Source of the DNA: Deinococcus malanensis
GTDB lineage: Bacteria > Deinococcota > Deinococci > Deinococcales > Deinococcaceae
Direction: 5' to 3'
Assembly: GCF_014647655.1 (NCBI RefSeq)
Contig: NZ_BMPP01000021.1
Location: 1 to 47,855, forward strand
Length of the DNA stretch: 47,855 bases
Shown here: one piece after another, positions 7,946-16,836 of the stretch
Position numbering within the stretch: the first letter of the stretch is position 1
How the letters are laid out: each line of letters starts with the position of its first letter
Program-made: the position numbers and the translations under genes
The notes under the pieces: generated by a model
Database searches by the model: none
What the model was told of the DNA's origin: nothing
Seen by the model: only the letters and a program-made list of their open reading frames with translations

Positions 7946-10420
7946 GTGACCACATCGCCGCTCCCTGCACCAACGCTGCATGCATTGACCGGCCTGCGTT
8001 TCCTGGCGGCGATGCACGTCGTGCTGTATCACTATGGCCTGCGGACCTTCGAAGGGGCACCATTCTGGGTTTCCAACATCCTCCATTCCGGCTATGTTGG
8101 CGTCACGCTGTTTTTCGTGCTGTCGGGCTTCATCCTGACCTATGTCTACCTTGACGCCGATGCCCGCCGGACGGTGGACGCCCGCAAGTTCTGGATTGCT
8201 CGTGTCGCTCGAATCTACCCCGTCTACCTGCTGGGGTTGTTGCTGTGGCTGCCTTTTTTCATTGGTAAGGCTTCTGGGGACTACATCTCACCCTTGACGG
8301 CATGGCTCACAGGTCTAACGGCGCCTCTTGCACTACAGGCCTGGATCCCCAACACGGCCTGCGTCTGGAACTGCCCATCGTGGTCAGTGTCTGTGGAGGC
8401 CTTTTTCTACCTTCTGTTTCCTCTGCTGGCCGCCCTGCTGTACCCAAAATTCCGGGTCGCCACGTCGGGCGCGTTCGCCCTGACCTTCCTGGGATTATGG
8501 TTGCTGTCCCTTCTGCCCCCAACGGCGCATCTGATAACAGAGCGTTCAGGCAGCGCGCTGGGCACCTATGAACCCTGGCTCAACGCCGTGAAATTCAACC
8601 CACTCACCCGCCTGCCTGAGTTCCTGATGGGCCTTGCCCTGGGGAAGTTTTATCTTACACGCCGGGCACAGGGGCGTATGGACGTCCAGGCAGGCACAAT
8701 CCTCGGACCCGTGGTGGCGTTGGCCCTATTGCTTATACTGGCCTTCAGCGGCAGCTTTCCGTACGTGTTTCTTCACAATGGCCTGCTGGCTCCCCTGTTC
8801 GCTGCGCTGATCTACGCGTTGGCGACGGGGAAGGGCGTCCTCACTGCCGTTCTCTCCGTTCCATTTCTGGTGCTGCTTGGCGAGGCGAGTTACTCGATGT
8901 ACATCTTCCACGCCCCCCTCTGGGACTGGCTGTACAAATTCTCTAACACCGCTGGGATCGCGACTAACGGGGGGACAAGTCTATCCTTCCTGCTCGTCTA
9001 CCTGGCGCTGATCGTCGGCGTCTCGATCCTGACGTTCAAAAAGATTGAGATTCCTGCGCGTGACGTCCTGCGTAACGTCCTCAGCGGAAAGCCGGCGCGC
9101 AGTCCAGCCGTGCCACGGGACGCTTCCGTGCCTACTTGGCGCTTCAATCCCCGACGCCCGGAATTCATCACCGGCGTCACAGTGGGTCTTGTCGCCGCCG
9201 CAGGTTTGCTGCTGCATCCATTACTGGCCCGCGCCGAATCTCCGCGAAGCACCCTGCCCGCCGTCGCGACCGCTCAGGATGCGCCGGGCCGGACGGGTAA
9301 CCTGCTTGACCCGGCGGCGTTGGCTCGGGGCGTCGAGGCAGCTGGATGGAGGCCTGCGGGAGGGCGGTGGACGGCTCAGGATGGTGCGGTGGTGCAGGAG
9401 CAGACAGAGGGCTATGACCTGGCCCTCCTCTCCACCGGCATCTACCAGCCGCCATACACCTTCCGCGTGGCCCTCCGGAACTTGCAGGGGAACGGGGACG
9501 GGATCATGTTCAATGCTCCCCTTGCTGATTCCAAAAACGGCGCGCAACTGGTTCGTTACACCGACGATGGCAGCGGTCTGTTCTGGGGGCACTTTGACCA
9601 GAAGGGTGACTTCATTGGAGCGGGCTTCGCACAGACCCTGCCGCCTCAAAAGGCTGGACGGCACGTGCTGGAAATCCAGGTGGGCACGGACAGCTACAGC
9701 ATCGTCCTGGACGGTCGGCAGCTTGCCAAGACTATTCCTCTTCGCTCGCGTGCTGGTCATATTGGGCTGACCACATCCGTCGGATCGGCCGCGTTTGACA
9801 GCGCAGAGGTCACGGTAGAGGGCGCCCCTAGTGCTACGACAGCGCCCGAAATGCCAGATCCGGCACCTGCCCCTACGGCTGAGAGCACAGGTGCTTTCCG
9901 TGAACCATTTACCGGGTCGCCTGAGGCTACCGGGTGGGCGCCTGTTGGTGGTAGCTGGCAACTGCAGGCACGCACTTTCGCTGAGACCACCGAGGAGGGC
10001 TACGATCAGGTGTTGCTGTCTCCCCGGGTATTCCAGGCCCCGTTTGTTCTGACCGCCCGATTCAGGAATCTGACCGGCAACGGGGGGGGCGTGATATTTG
10101 GCTCACCGGAAGGCGAGAGCAGAACCGGGCGTCAGCTGGTGCGCTACAGCGACGACGGTACCACGCTGACCTGGGGATACTTTAACGAGCAGGGAGATTA
10201 TGAGGGTCAAGGATCAGCTCCTACGACACCACCGGGCACGGAGCTTCACACCCTGAGGGTGGAGGTCGGGTCCAGCACGTATGCCGTGCTGCTTGACGGC
10301 AAACGGGTTGCGCAGGATGTGCCCCTCCAGACGAAGTCAGGCCGCGTGGGCATGCAGAGTTCGGCAGGCACGGTCGCGTTCGAAGCCTTCGAGGTGGATT
10401 CCGCTGCAACAGGCCCTTGA
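7946..10420 (+). CDS. Acyltransferase-3 membrane protein fused to two lectin-like domains
   Basis: Residues 1-~385 form a polytopic acyltransferase-3 (OafA/YrhL) domain. The opening LTGLRFLAAMHVVLYHYG carries the family's usual early His, and about ten hydrophobic segments follow. Such enzymes add acyl groups to surface sugars. A further membrane segment (~410-430) leads to two tandem, clearly homologous beta-sandwich modules of ~160 residues each (~450-610 and ~655-820). Each contains an LVRY(T/S)DDG block and a VLDG or LLDG strand, reminiscent of DUF1080/concanavalin-like sugar-binding folds. The modules should lie outside the membrane. The start is GTG 7946; its ribosome site is weak. Acyltransferase-3 proteins with a C-terminal SGNH domain are common, but a duplicated lectin-like tail is unusual. 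Confidence 0.85.
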   Translation: MTTSPLPAPTLHALTGLRFLAAMHVVLYHYGLRTFEGAPFWVSNILHSGYVGVTLFFVLSGFILTYVYLDADARRTVDARKFWIARVARIYPVYLLGLLLWLPFFIGKASGDYISPLTAWLTGLTAPLALQAWIPNTACVWNCPSWSVSVEAFFYLLFPLLAALLYPKFRVATSGAFALTFLGLWLLSLLPPTAHLITERSGSALGTYEPWLNAVKFNPLTRLPEFLMGLALGKFYLTRRAQGRMDVQAGTILGPVVALALLLILAFSGSFPYVFLHNGLLAPLFAALIYALATGKGVLTAVLSVPFLVLLGEASYSMYIFHAPLWDWLYKFSNTAGIATNGGTSLSFLLVYLALIVGVSILTFKKIEIPARDVLRNVLSGKPARSPAVPRDASVPTWRFNPRRPEFITGVTVGLVAAAGLLLHPLLARAESPRSTLPAVATAQDAPGRTGNLLDPAALARGVEAAGWRPAGGRWTAQDGAVVQEQTEGYDLALLSTGIYQPPYTFRVALRNLQGNGDGIMFNAPLADSKNGAQLVRYTDDGSGLFWGHFDQKGDFIGAGFAQTLPPQKAGRHVLEIQVGTDSYSIVLDGRQLAKTIPLRSRAGHIGLTTSVGSAAFDSAEVTVEGAPSATTAPEMPDPAPAPTAESTGAFREPFTGSPEATGWAPVGGSWQLQARTFAETTEEGYDQVLLSPRVFQAPFVLTARFRNLTGNGGGVIFGSPEGESRTGRQLVRYSDDGTTLTWGYFNEQGDYEGQGSAPTTPPGTELHTLRVEVGSSTYAVLLDGKRVAQDVPLQTKSGRVGMQSSAGTVAFEAFEVDSAATGP

Positions 10421-10452
10421 GTCAGTTTCCGGCACCTGATCGGACGCCCCCC

Positions 10453-10467
10453 GGCACCACAGGTGCC
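10453..10467 (+). terminator. Small GC-rich hairpin after the acyltransferase gene
   Basis: GGCACC, a three-base loop and GGTGCC form a perfect 6-bp stem about 30 bases after the stop. Only a short pyrimidine-rich stretch follows, so it is a weak terminator candidate between two convergent genes. Confidence 0.25.
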
Positions 10468-10600
10468 ATTGATACTTTCCCCCGTAGCCACTGCAAGACT
10501 CCTGGCCAAAAAAGTGCGTCCAAGGCGTCATATCAACTATCGGGATAGCCACCGCCAAGTGCAGATGCCGCCCAGTTGCTCCTCAGGACAGAACCAGCAG

Positions 10601-11800
10601 TTAACCAGAACGTTGTCTTCTCCTCTCAAACCACACCACAGAGAGAAGGCTCAGCACCAGCAGTCCCCCCTTGGCGGCCATCTGGCTCCAGACAACCTCG
10701 CTGAGGGTGTCATGGAAGAGACCGATCAAAACCAGTTGCGCGGCGGCCCCAAGAAGCGGGAGGTAACCTGCGGCATGCTCGCCTAGCGCCAGATAATGGT
10801 TGCTGATCGCACTGGCCAAAGCATAAAGCGTCGTCAGCAGCGCATACGGGCCGACCAGTGGTGCTCCAGGGAGGTAAGCGTCTCCATACAGCAGTCCAAG
10901 GACCCACTCAGGAGCCACCGCGCACACCAGTGTGATTCCCCCACTGATCAGGCCCACGGTTCCCAGCGCGACCCACAACAGCAGGCGGGGGGAGGCTCCG
11001 GCGTTCTGCCGCGCGGAGACCATAGGAAACAGCGCGGTCCCGATGGCCCAGGAACTGTAAAACACCACACGGCCAATCATCGCGACGGCCGCATAGATGC
11101 CTGCCTCCTGGCGTGGCAGGAGGGCGTTCACCATGAGGATGTCACTGTTGATGATGACGGCCTGAGCGCCCAGGTTGGTGAACACCGGAGCTGAATACTG
11201 CAGTACCTCCTGCTGACGGGCGAGTGTGACCTGAAGGGTGCTCTGATAGCGCTTCAGATGCCAAATGGTGGCGGGCAGCGCAGCCAGGGTGGCCGCCACC
11301 GCCCCTGTGGCTCCCGGCAGGACCAGGAGTGCCAGAGGGGTCAGCAGAATCTTTATGGCATGCTCGAGCACCATGTTCAGGCCGAAGCCGCGGAAGTTCT
11401 GTAGTCCCTGAGCTTCCCCGCGCAGAACCCCCAGCCATGCGTAGAAAGGAACCAGCACTCCCAGCCAGACGAGCCAGCCTGCGGGAAGATTCAGCAGCGG
11501 GGAGAGCCAGAACGACCCGGCTACCAGCACCAGGCCGAACCCGCCTCCAGCGATCCAGGCGAGGCGGGTTGTGTAGGCCGCCACGCTTTCATTTATGGCA
11601 GCGTACCGCGCTCCTGCCTGCTGCAACGTGAGCGGCAGCAGGGCTACGAGGAGGAACAGGGAAATAAACGACGCGTAGGCCCCATATTCCGACGGCCCGA
11701 ATACCCGTCCCAGCACCACCGCATACCCATAATTCAGGACATTGACCACCAGCATCGAGAGGAACAGGACTCCTCCACCCTGAATCACCTTCCTGATCAT
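10601..11800 (-). CDS. Polysaccharide flippase, Wzx/MATE-like
   Basis: A 399-residue integral membrane protein with about twelve hydrophobic segments and the opening of the polysaccharide-biosynthesis (Wzx/MVF) family: VLGRVFGPSEYGAYASF within the first 45 residues. Such proteins flip lipid-linked oligosaccharides across the cytoplasmic membrane. ATG 11800 is preferred because AGGTG lies 8-12 bases upstream; the frame extends to a TTG at 11830. Family members are usually ~400-500 residues, so this one is short but complete. It lies downstream of, and in the same direction as, the kinase/REC-Hpt pair, with a 267-bp gap that suggests its own promoter. It supports a Wzx-type route for the locus, although no Wzy polymerase or Wzz protein was recognised. 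Confidence 0.8.
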   Translation of the reverse strand: MIRKVIQGGGVLFLSMLVVNVLNYGYAVVLGRVFGPSEYGAYASFISLFLLVALLPLTLQQAGARYAAINESVAAYTTRLAWIAGGGFGLVLVAGSFWLSPLLNLPAGWLVWLGVLVPFYAWLGVLRGEAQGLQNFRGFGLNMVLEHAIKILLTPLALLVLPGATGAVAATLAALPATIWHLKRYQSTLQVTLARQQEVLQYSAPVFTNLGAQAVIINSDILMVNALLPRQEAGIYAAVAMIGRVVFYSSWAIGTALFPMVSARQNAGASPRLLLWVALGTVGLISGGITLVCAVAPEWVLGLLYGDAYLPGAPLVGPYALLTTLYALASAISNHYLALGEHAAGYLPLLGAAAQLVLIGLFHDTLSEVVWSQMAAKGGLLVLSLLSVVWFERRRQRSG

Positions 11801-12066
11801 GCCGGACACACCTGATAGTAACAACGTCAAAATTCCCGCAGCCAGAGGAAGTTTTCATCAATGACCTGCCGGCAACCGCAGCGGTTGTCTTCCATACAGC
11901 GTTATCTGCGACCTTTGGCAACGATTTCCAGAGCTGAGAGTGCCTCGACCCGGCATCAGACGGTTAGGCGCCCATAGTCTCAATATGACGTCAACCACTC
12001 TTGTAACGGCAGGATGGCGGGGTTTCGATGCTCACTGCCCGCACCGAACTAGAATGGTGTCATTCC

Positions 12067-12804
12067 CTATTCCCGCTTGGCGCGCGCGACGGCTTCCAAC
12101 TCGACCAGCAGGCTTTCGATGTGCTCAGCTGCCTGCGCATCAAGCGTGCGTTTCCCGGTCAGCGCCGGGTCGTCCTCGATACGCGCGGCAACCTGGGCAA
12201 GTTGCCCGAAACCAAGGGTGGCGCCTGTGCCGACCAGTGAATGGGCTTGCCGGGAAAGCTCGTGAGGCGGAACATCGTGCCGCCTCACGGCTTCCCAGGT
12301 TTCCCGCAGACCCGCAACGCGGACCGGCAGGTCTTCGGTGAAGCGTAAGTTGAGTTCCTGCAGCTGCGCTTGAAATGCGCGCTCCTCTTCCTCTTCCCGT
12401 GAGACGTGAAGGGTCCCGGCGTAATGCGTCTGAAGCAGGGCACGCAGGTCGTCCGCCAGCGTCATCGGTTCGAAGGGTTTGGGAATAACGCCGACCGCAC
12501 CCAGGGAAAGGTACTCCTGCACCTCGCCCCGTTGCACCTTGGCCGTCATAAAGGCGACTGGAACATGCTGTCCGCCTGGAAGGGCACGCAGCGCTGTGAG
12601 GGTTTCTGGACCTGACAACCCGGGCATCATCACATCCATCAGCACGAGATCGGGCCCGAACTGCTCGAAACGTTCGAGGGCCTCAAACCCCGTATCGCAG
12701 GTCTGCACCTGCAGGCCACCGATATCTTCCAGAGCGATCAATGCCACAGCTTGAATGTCGGCGTCGTCCTCGACCAGCAACACCCGGTGCAGTTCTTTAT
12801 TCAT
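12067..12804 (-). CDS. Response regulator with C-terminal Hpt domain
   Basis: A 245-residue phosphorelay protein. The receiver domain (1-~125) has the acidic pair in LLVEDDAD, phospho-acceptor Asp57 in VLMDVMMPG and Lys109 in IPKPF. After an acidic helix (EEEEER), an Hpt domain carries His188 in AHSLVGTGATLGF. It can therefore both accept and pass on phosphate, but has no DNA-binding output. ATG 12804 is chosen over an upstream in-frame ATG because GGAGACC precedes it. It overlaps the end of the hybrid kinase gene by 8 bp, implying translational coupling. The two proteins are probably one relay: kinase His to kinase REC to this Hpt. The final output is not visible nearby. Confidence 0.88.
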   Translation of the reverse strand: MNKELHRVLLVEDDADIQAVALIALEDIGGLQVQTCDTGFEALERFEQFGPDLVLMDVMMPGLSGPETLTALRALPGGQHVPVAFMTAKVQRGEVQEYLSLGAVGVIPKPFEPMTLADDLRALLQTHYAGTLHVSREEEEERAFQAQLQELNLRFTEDLPVRVAGLRETWEAVRRHDVPPHELSRQAHSLVGTGATLGFGQLAQVAARIEDDPALTGKRTLDAQAAEHIESLLVELEAVARAKRE

Positions 12805-15532
12805 GAGGGTCTCCAGACACGGCAGGGGGAATGAGGGCACGGATTTTTTCGAGCAGTTCCTCGTTGGACGTGCGTGACTTCACCAGAGACGCAGCCACCC
12901 TTTCGGCATTGACCCGCTCCAGTTCACCCGCAGAAAAAACCAGGACGGGCATCGGTGGTGACATCAGACGCATTTCCGGCAACAGATCAAGGCCGTTCCC
13001 GTCGGGCAAGCCAGGGTCGAGCAGGACCAGGTCGAATGACTGGCCACGCAGCATCCGACGCGCTTCAGCAAGGCTTTCTGCCTGATCCAGGGTCGCGACG
13101 TCGTGGAGGACTTCCTTCACGACGTCGCGCAGGTCCGCATCATCTTCCACATGGAGGATACGAACTGGGCGGTCGGTACCACGGCTGGACGCGAGCCGTA
13201 CAGCAGAGACGAGTCTGGTCGTATCGACGGGCTTGTTAATCCAGTCCACCACCGAGACCGCATCCCCGTGGATGAGCTCTCGCCGCTCGTCGGCCACGGC
13301 CGATACGACGACAATGGAGAGTGTCGCTGTCTGAGGGCGTTGTCTCAGCTCCTGGATGAAGCTGACCCCATCCCGGTCAGGCAGCATCAGGTCCAGTACC
13401 AGTGCGTTGTAGTGCCGCTGGGCGAGTTTCTCTTCTGCCTCTTGTGCGTTGTACGCGACATCGGAGTCGAAGCCTGCTTGCCGGAGGATGAGTTGCAGCA
13501 GGTGGGCGATGTCCTGATCGTCCTCACACACGAGTATCCGCAGTGGACCCTCACCTGCATCATCAGCAGTTGGGACCCGCTGGATGACTGGTGTCACAAC
13601 CGGCAGCTCAAAGGCGAACACCGTTCCGCCCTCCGGATGGTCCTCAAAATACATGTGACCTTCATGCCGGTCCACGATGGCTTTACTGATACTGAGTCCC
13701 AGGCCTGTCCCTCCCTTTTCCCGGGTAACAGATGAATCCGCCTGCGCGAACCTTCCAAAAATCCGTGCGCGGAACTCCTGAGGGATGCCAGGACCACGGT
13801 CGCGGACTGAGACCCGCACACGCGCGCCGTGCAGTGCGGTAGAAATACCGACCGAGCTTCCGTGGGGGGAGAATTTGACTGCATTGGAGATCAGGTTGGT
13901 GAGGACCTGTAACAGCCGGTCCTCATCTCCCTTGACCCGCGCCGTTTGGGTGGATGGGACGACGTCGAGAGTCACGCCAAATTGCTGTGCGTAGGTCCGG
14001 TTATCCTCAGCGGCCCTCTGGACAACAGACGTGATGTCCAGCTCGCGCATGTCAAATTCCAGCTTGCCGGACTCGATTTTCTCCATGTCGAGCAGGTCGT
14101 TGATCAGGCGTACCAGCCGTTCGCTGTTGTTCAGCCCGATTTCCACCAGTTTCTTACCGCGCGGCTGAAGGTCTCCCAGAGTGCCACTGGCGATGAGGCT
14201 GAGAGCCCCGCGGATGGACGTCAACGGAGTCCGGAGTTCGTGACTGACCGTAGACACAAATTCATTCTTAAGACGCTCTACCCGTTTCAGGTCAGTAATG
14301 TCCCGCGCGATAATCAATGCCTCCTGCTCGAATACGGGCACGAACCGGGCCTCGAAGTCCAGGATGCCCGGCTCATTCGGAGTCACACTGACCATGTCCA
14401 TGGAGAACTCGGCGCGCTCTGGCTGTCCTGTACGGAGGCTCTGAGTCACTCCAGCCATCAGAACCTCAGCCACGCTGGGGGGCAGAACATCAGGAACATG
14501 ATGACCGACCATCGCGTTCACCCACTCTGGATTCTCTAGGTCCCCAGGCGGTTTGAACGAGTGGATTACTCCATCTTTGCCAACCCTCATCAGGATGTCT
14601 GGAATGGCGTCAATAAGCGCTTTCTGGCGCCTCTCGCTGTCCCTCAGTTCCGTAAGGTTGGCGTCCCGCTCCCGCTCCCGTTGAAACAGTTTCTGCCCCA
14701 TCTGGGACAGATTGGATGCCAGGGCAGCCACCTCCGTGATGGCATGTGGGGGAAGAGGCGAATCCATCTCACCCTTGGCGATCCCGGCGGTGCTTGCAGC
14801 AAGGCTTTGCAGCACGCGTGACACACTTGAGGCCGTGCGTTGCAGGACCACGAAGAACATCAGTGCGGCCAGCAGCACGCCCAGAACAGTGACCAGCAGG
14901 GCCAGCCGAAGTGCTCGTGTGCTCTCCTGCGCCCAGCGTTGCTGTTGGGCGAATTCGTTCCTCCTGAACTCCAAGATGGTCTCCCGAATCCTGTCGACCA
15001 GCCGCTTGCCCTCCCCACTTCTCACCTGCGCGACAGCGGCTGCGTAATCCGTGCGCACCAGGCGCAGGGCCACGCCTCCTCCACGGCGGTCCCATTCGTT
15101 AATCAGCCGTTCCACCTCCTCGATCCGCTGGAGTTGCCTCATGGCTCCCTCGGCCGGATCATCCCGGAGCGAGGCGCGCAGGGTGGCCAGATGCCTGGGA
15201 AGGTCCTGCCGTGCTGCGGTGTAAGGTTGGAGAAAATCGGGGTCAAGCGTGATGATAAAGCCCCGCTGGCCGGTCTCGAGGTCGACAATGTTGTTCTGGA
15301 TGTTACTCACCAGGGTCTGGTGCCCCTGTGATCGCCGGACCAGATCCTCATAGTGTGCGTTCCGGACCACGGACCAGGCGACCGTCAGGGTCACGAGCAG
15401 CAGCAGCAGCAGGGGGAGCCACAGGGGCCGCAGCAGGAAGGCCCGGAGAGGAACGCCTCGGCGGATCAGGAAGGCTTCTGACGCCCTGAGGGTCTTGGAA
15501 AAGCGGCCTGCATGGAATGTGCGTTGCGGCAT
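12797..15532 (-). CDS. CHASE3-HAMP-PAS hybrid histidine kinase with two receiver domains
   Basis: A membrane sensor kinase of 911 residues. An N-terminal membrane segment (~34-56) is followed by an extracytoplasmic CHASE3 domain (~60-200, with the typical DLETGQRGFIIT), a second segment (~206-230), a HAMP-like linker, a PAS domain (~300-415), HisKA with His431, an HATPase domain (NLISNAVKFSP, DRGPGIP, GGTGLGLS) and two receivers with Asp714 and Asp839. From the H-box onward it closely parallels the soluble kinase at 979-3309, so the two differ mainly in the sensor. The partner REC-Hpt gene overlaps its 3' end. It is divergent from the manC gene with 238 bp between, placing a polysaccharide precursor gene beside the sensor. 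Confidence 0.92.
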   Translation of the reverse strand: MPQRTFHAGRFSKTLRASEAFLIRRGVPLRAFLLRPLWLPLLLLLLVTLTVAWSVVRNAHYEDLVRRSQGHQTLVSNIQNNIVDLETGQRGFIITLDPDFLQPYTAARQDLPRHLATLRASLRDDPAEGAMRQLQRIEEVERLINEWDRRGGGVALRLVRTDYAAAVAQVRSGEGKRLVDRIRETILEFRRNEFAQQQRWAQESTRALRLALLVTVLGVLLAALMFFVVLQRTASSVSRVLQSLAASTAGIAKGEMDSPLPPHAITEVAALASNLSQMGQKLFQRERERDANLTELRDSERRQKALIDAIPDILMRVGKDGVIHSFKPPGDLENPEWVNAMVGHHVPDVLPPSVAEVLMAGVTQSLRTGQPERAEFSMDMVSVTPNEPGILDFEARFVPVFEQEALIIARDITDLKRVERLKNEFVSTVSHELRTPLTSIRGALSLIASGTLGDLQPRGKKLVEIGLNNSERLVRLINDLLDMEKIESGKLEFDMRELDITSVVQRAAEDNRTYAQQFGVTLDVVPSTQTARVKGDEDRLLQVLTNLISNAVKFSPHGSSVGISTALHGARVRVSVRDRGPGIPQEFRARIFGRFAQADSSVTREKGGTGLGLSISKAIVDRHEGHMYFEDHPEGGTVFAFELPVVTPVIQRVPTADDAGEGPLRILVCEDDQDIAHLLQLILRQAGFDSDVAYNAQEAEEKLAQRHYNALVLDLMLPDRDGVSFIQELRQRPQTATLSIVVVSAVADERRELIHGDAVSVVDWINKPVDTTRLVSAVRLASSRGTDRPVRILHVEDDADLRDVVKEVLHDVATLDQAESLAEARRMLRGQSFDLVLLDPGLPDGNGLDLLPEMRLMSPPMPVLVFSAGELERVNAERVAASLVKSRTSNEELLEKIRALIPPAVSGDPHE

Positions 15533-15610
15533 GCTGGAATGAGGTCCTCTGGCTGTTGAGTCGGGATCACATCACCGTGAAGGGGACGCGGAACGTTCAT
15601 GGAGGGAACG

Positions 15611-15742
15611 ATGAAAGGCAGTTTACGCCGTTCACGCCCCACCGGTCGCCTTAAGCAATTCCAGAATAAAAGAGAAAACTACCCGCCAGGGACGGCTCCC
15701 CGCACTGTTCACCTGCTGTTCCCGGTACGATACACAACATGA
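15611..15742 (+). CDS. Possible 43-residue small ORF upstream of manC
   Basis: An ATG at 15611 follows a near-perfect ribosome site (GGAGGGAACG) and opens a 43-codon frame ending at TGA 15742, 28 bases before the manC start. The product is basic (start MKGSLRRSRPTGRLKQF) with no recognised domain or membrane segment. It may be a leader peptide or a real small protein, or the ribosome site may be coincidental. There is no evidence of conservation. Confidence 0.3.
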   Translation: MKGSLRRSRPTGRLKQFQNKRENYPPGTAPRTVHLLFPVRYTT

Positions 15743-15770
15743 AAAACGGGATGTTCGGGAGGGACGTGAC

Positions 15771-16829
15771 GTGACGCAGTTTTTTCCCATCATCCTTGCT
15801 GGTGGCAAGGGTGAGCGGCTCTGGCCCGCGAGCAGCAGCAGCTCGCCGAAGCAGTTCCTTCAACTGCTGAACGGGCAGAGCCTGCTACAGGCGACGGCTG
15901 AACGTCTGACCAACGTTGCGGGTGGCTGGGACGGATTGTGGGTGGTGACCGCGCGGCCGTGGCTGGAAGACGTTCTAACCCATCTGCCAACTCTTCCCGC
16001 CCACCACCTGATCATCGAGCCTGAAGGACGTGATACTGGACCGGCCATCGCGTATGCCGTCACGGAAGCAGTTCGGCAGGCAGGTGAGGATGTGGTGCTG
16101 GGGTTCTTCCCAGCTGACCATTGGATCGGGGATATCGAGAACTTCGAGCGGACAATCCGGGCCGCCATACAGCTCGCGACCGAACACGACGGCATCGTTA
16201 CCCTCGGGATTCCGCCGCAGTACCCCGCGACCGGATACGGGTATATCCAGGCGGGAGATCCAGTGCCAGGTTGGGATGACTGGGAGGGCGCGCGGGTGGC
16301 CCGCTTTACCGAGAAGCCTGACCTCGAAACGGCGCAGCAGTTTGTGAATAGTGGGCAATACCTCTGGAACAGTGGGGTCTTTGTGATGCGGGCCGGGGTG
16401 GCCCTGCGGGAGCTTCAGGAGCACTCACCGGACATCGTTGGGCCCTTACTTGAACAGGGTGCCGCTGCGTATGCTCAGCTTCCCAAACTCAGCTTCGACT
16501 ACGCCCTGATGGAAAAGACCCGCAAAGCGCTCGTTATTCGCGCTGCCTTCACCTGGGACGACCTGGGCGACTGGAACGCGCTCGAACGGGTCCTGGGCTC
16601 CCAGGACGGAGGGAATGCCGTCGTCGGCCGGCACCTGGGTGTCGACACACACGGCGCGATCATCTACAGCACCGATGAACGCGACCTGATTGTTACGCTC
16701 GGCCTGGAAGACCTGGTCATCGTGCGAACGGGCCACACCACGTTGATTGCCCGCAAGGACCGCGTACAGGAACTGAAGACCATCCTGGTCCGATTGCGGG
16801 AGTCGCCCGACCTGAGTCAGTTCGTCTGA
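15771..16829 (+). CDS. manC: Mannose-1-phosphate guanylyltransferase
   Basis: This enzyme makes GDP-mannose from mannose-1-phosphate and GTP in the cytoplasm. The 352-residue protein has the nucleotidyltransferase signature (ILAGGKGERLWPASS, then SPKQF) at residues 8-27, the FFPADHWI metal-site block (~104), the FTEKP motif and the late WDDLGDWNAL segment typical of this family. It is the short, monofunctional form without the C-terminal isomerase domain of two-domain ManC/AlgA. GTG 15771 is preceded by GGGAGGG. Phosphomannomutase at 26883 would supply its substrate. The 3' end lies 7 bp from the convergent gene at 16837. Confidence 0.92.
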   Translation: MTQFFPIILAGGKGERLWPASSSSSPKQFLQLLNGQSLLQATAERLTNVAGGWDGLWVVTARPWLEDVLTHLPTLPAHHLIIEPEGRDTGPAIAYAVTEAVRQAGEDVVLGFFPADHWIGDIENFERTIRAAIQLATEHDGIVTLGIPPQYPATGYGYIQAGDPVPGWDDWEGARVARFTEKPDLETAQQFVNSGQYLWNSGVFVMRAGVALRELQEHSPDIVGPLLEQGAAAYAQLPKLSFDYALMEKTRKALVIRAAFTWDDLGDWNALERVLGSQDGGNAVVGRHLGVDTHGAIIYSTDERDLIVTLGLEDLVIVRTGHTTLIARKDRVQELKTILVRLRESPDLSQFV

Positions 16830-16836
16830 GTGCGTG

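Noticed and set aside
7497..7949. 150-residue plus-strand frame between the hydrolase and acyltransferase genes
   Set aside because: No domain, no convincing ribosome site, and composition unlike neighbouring genes.
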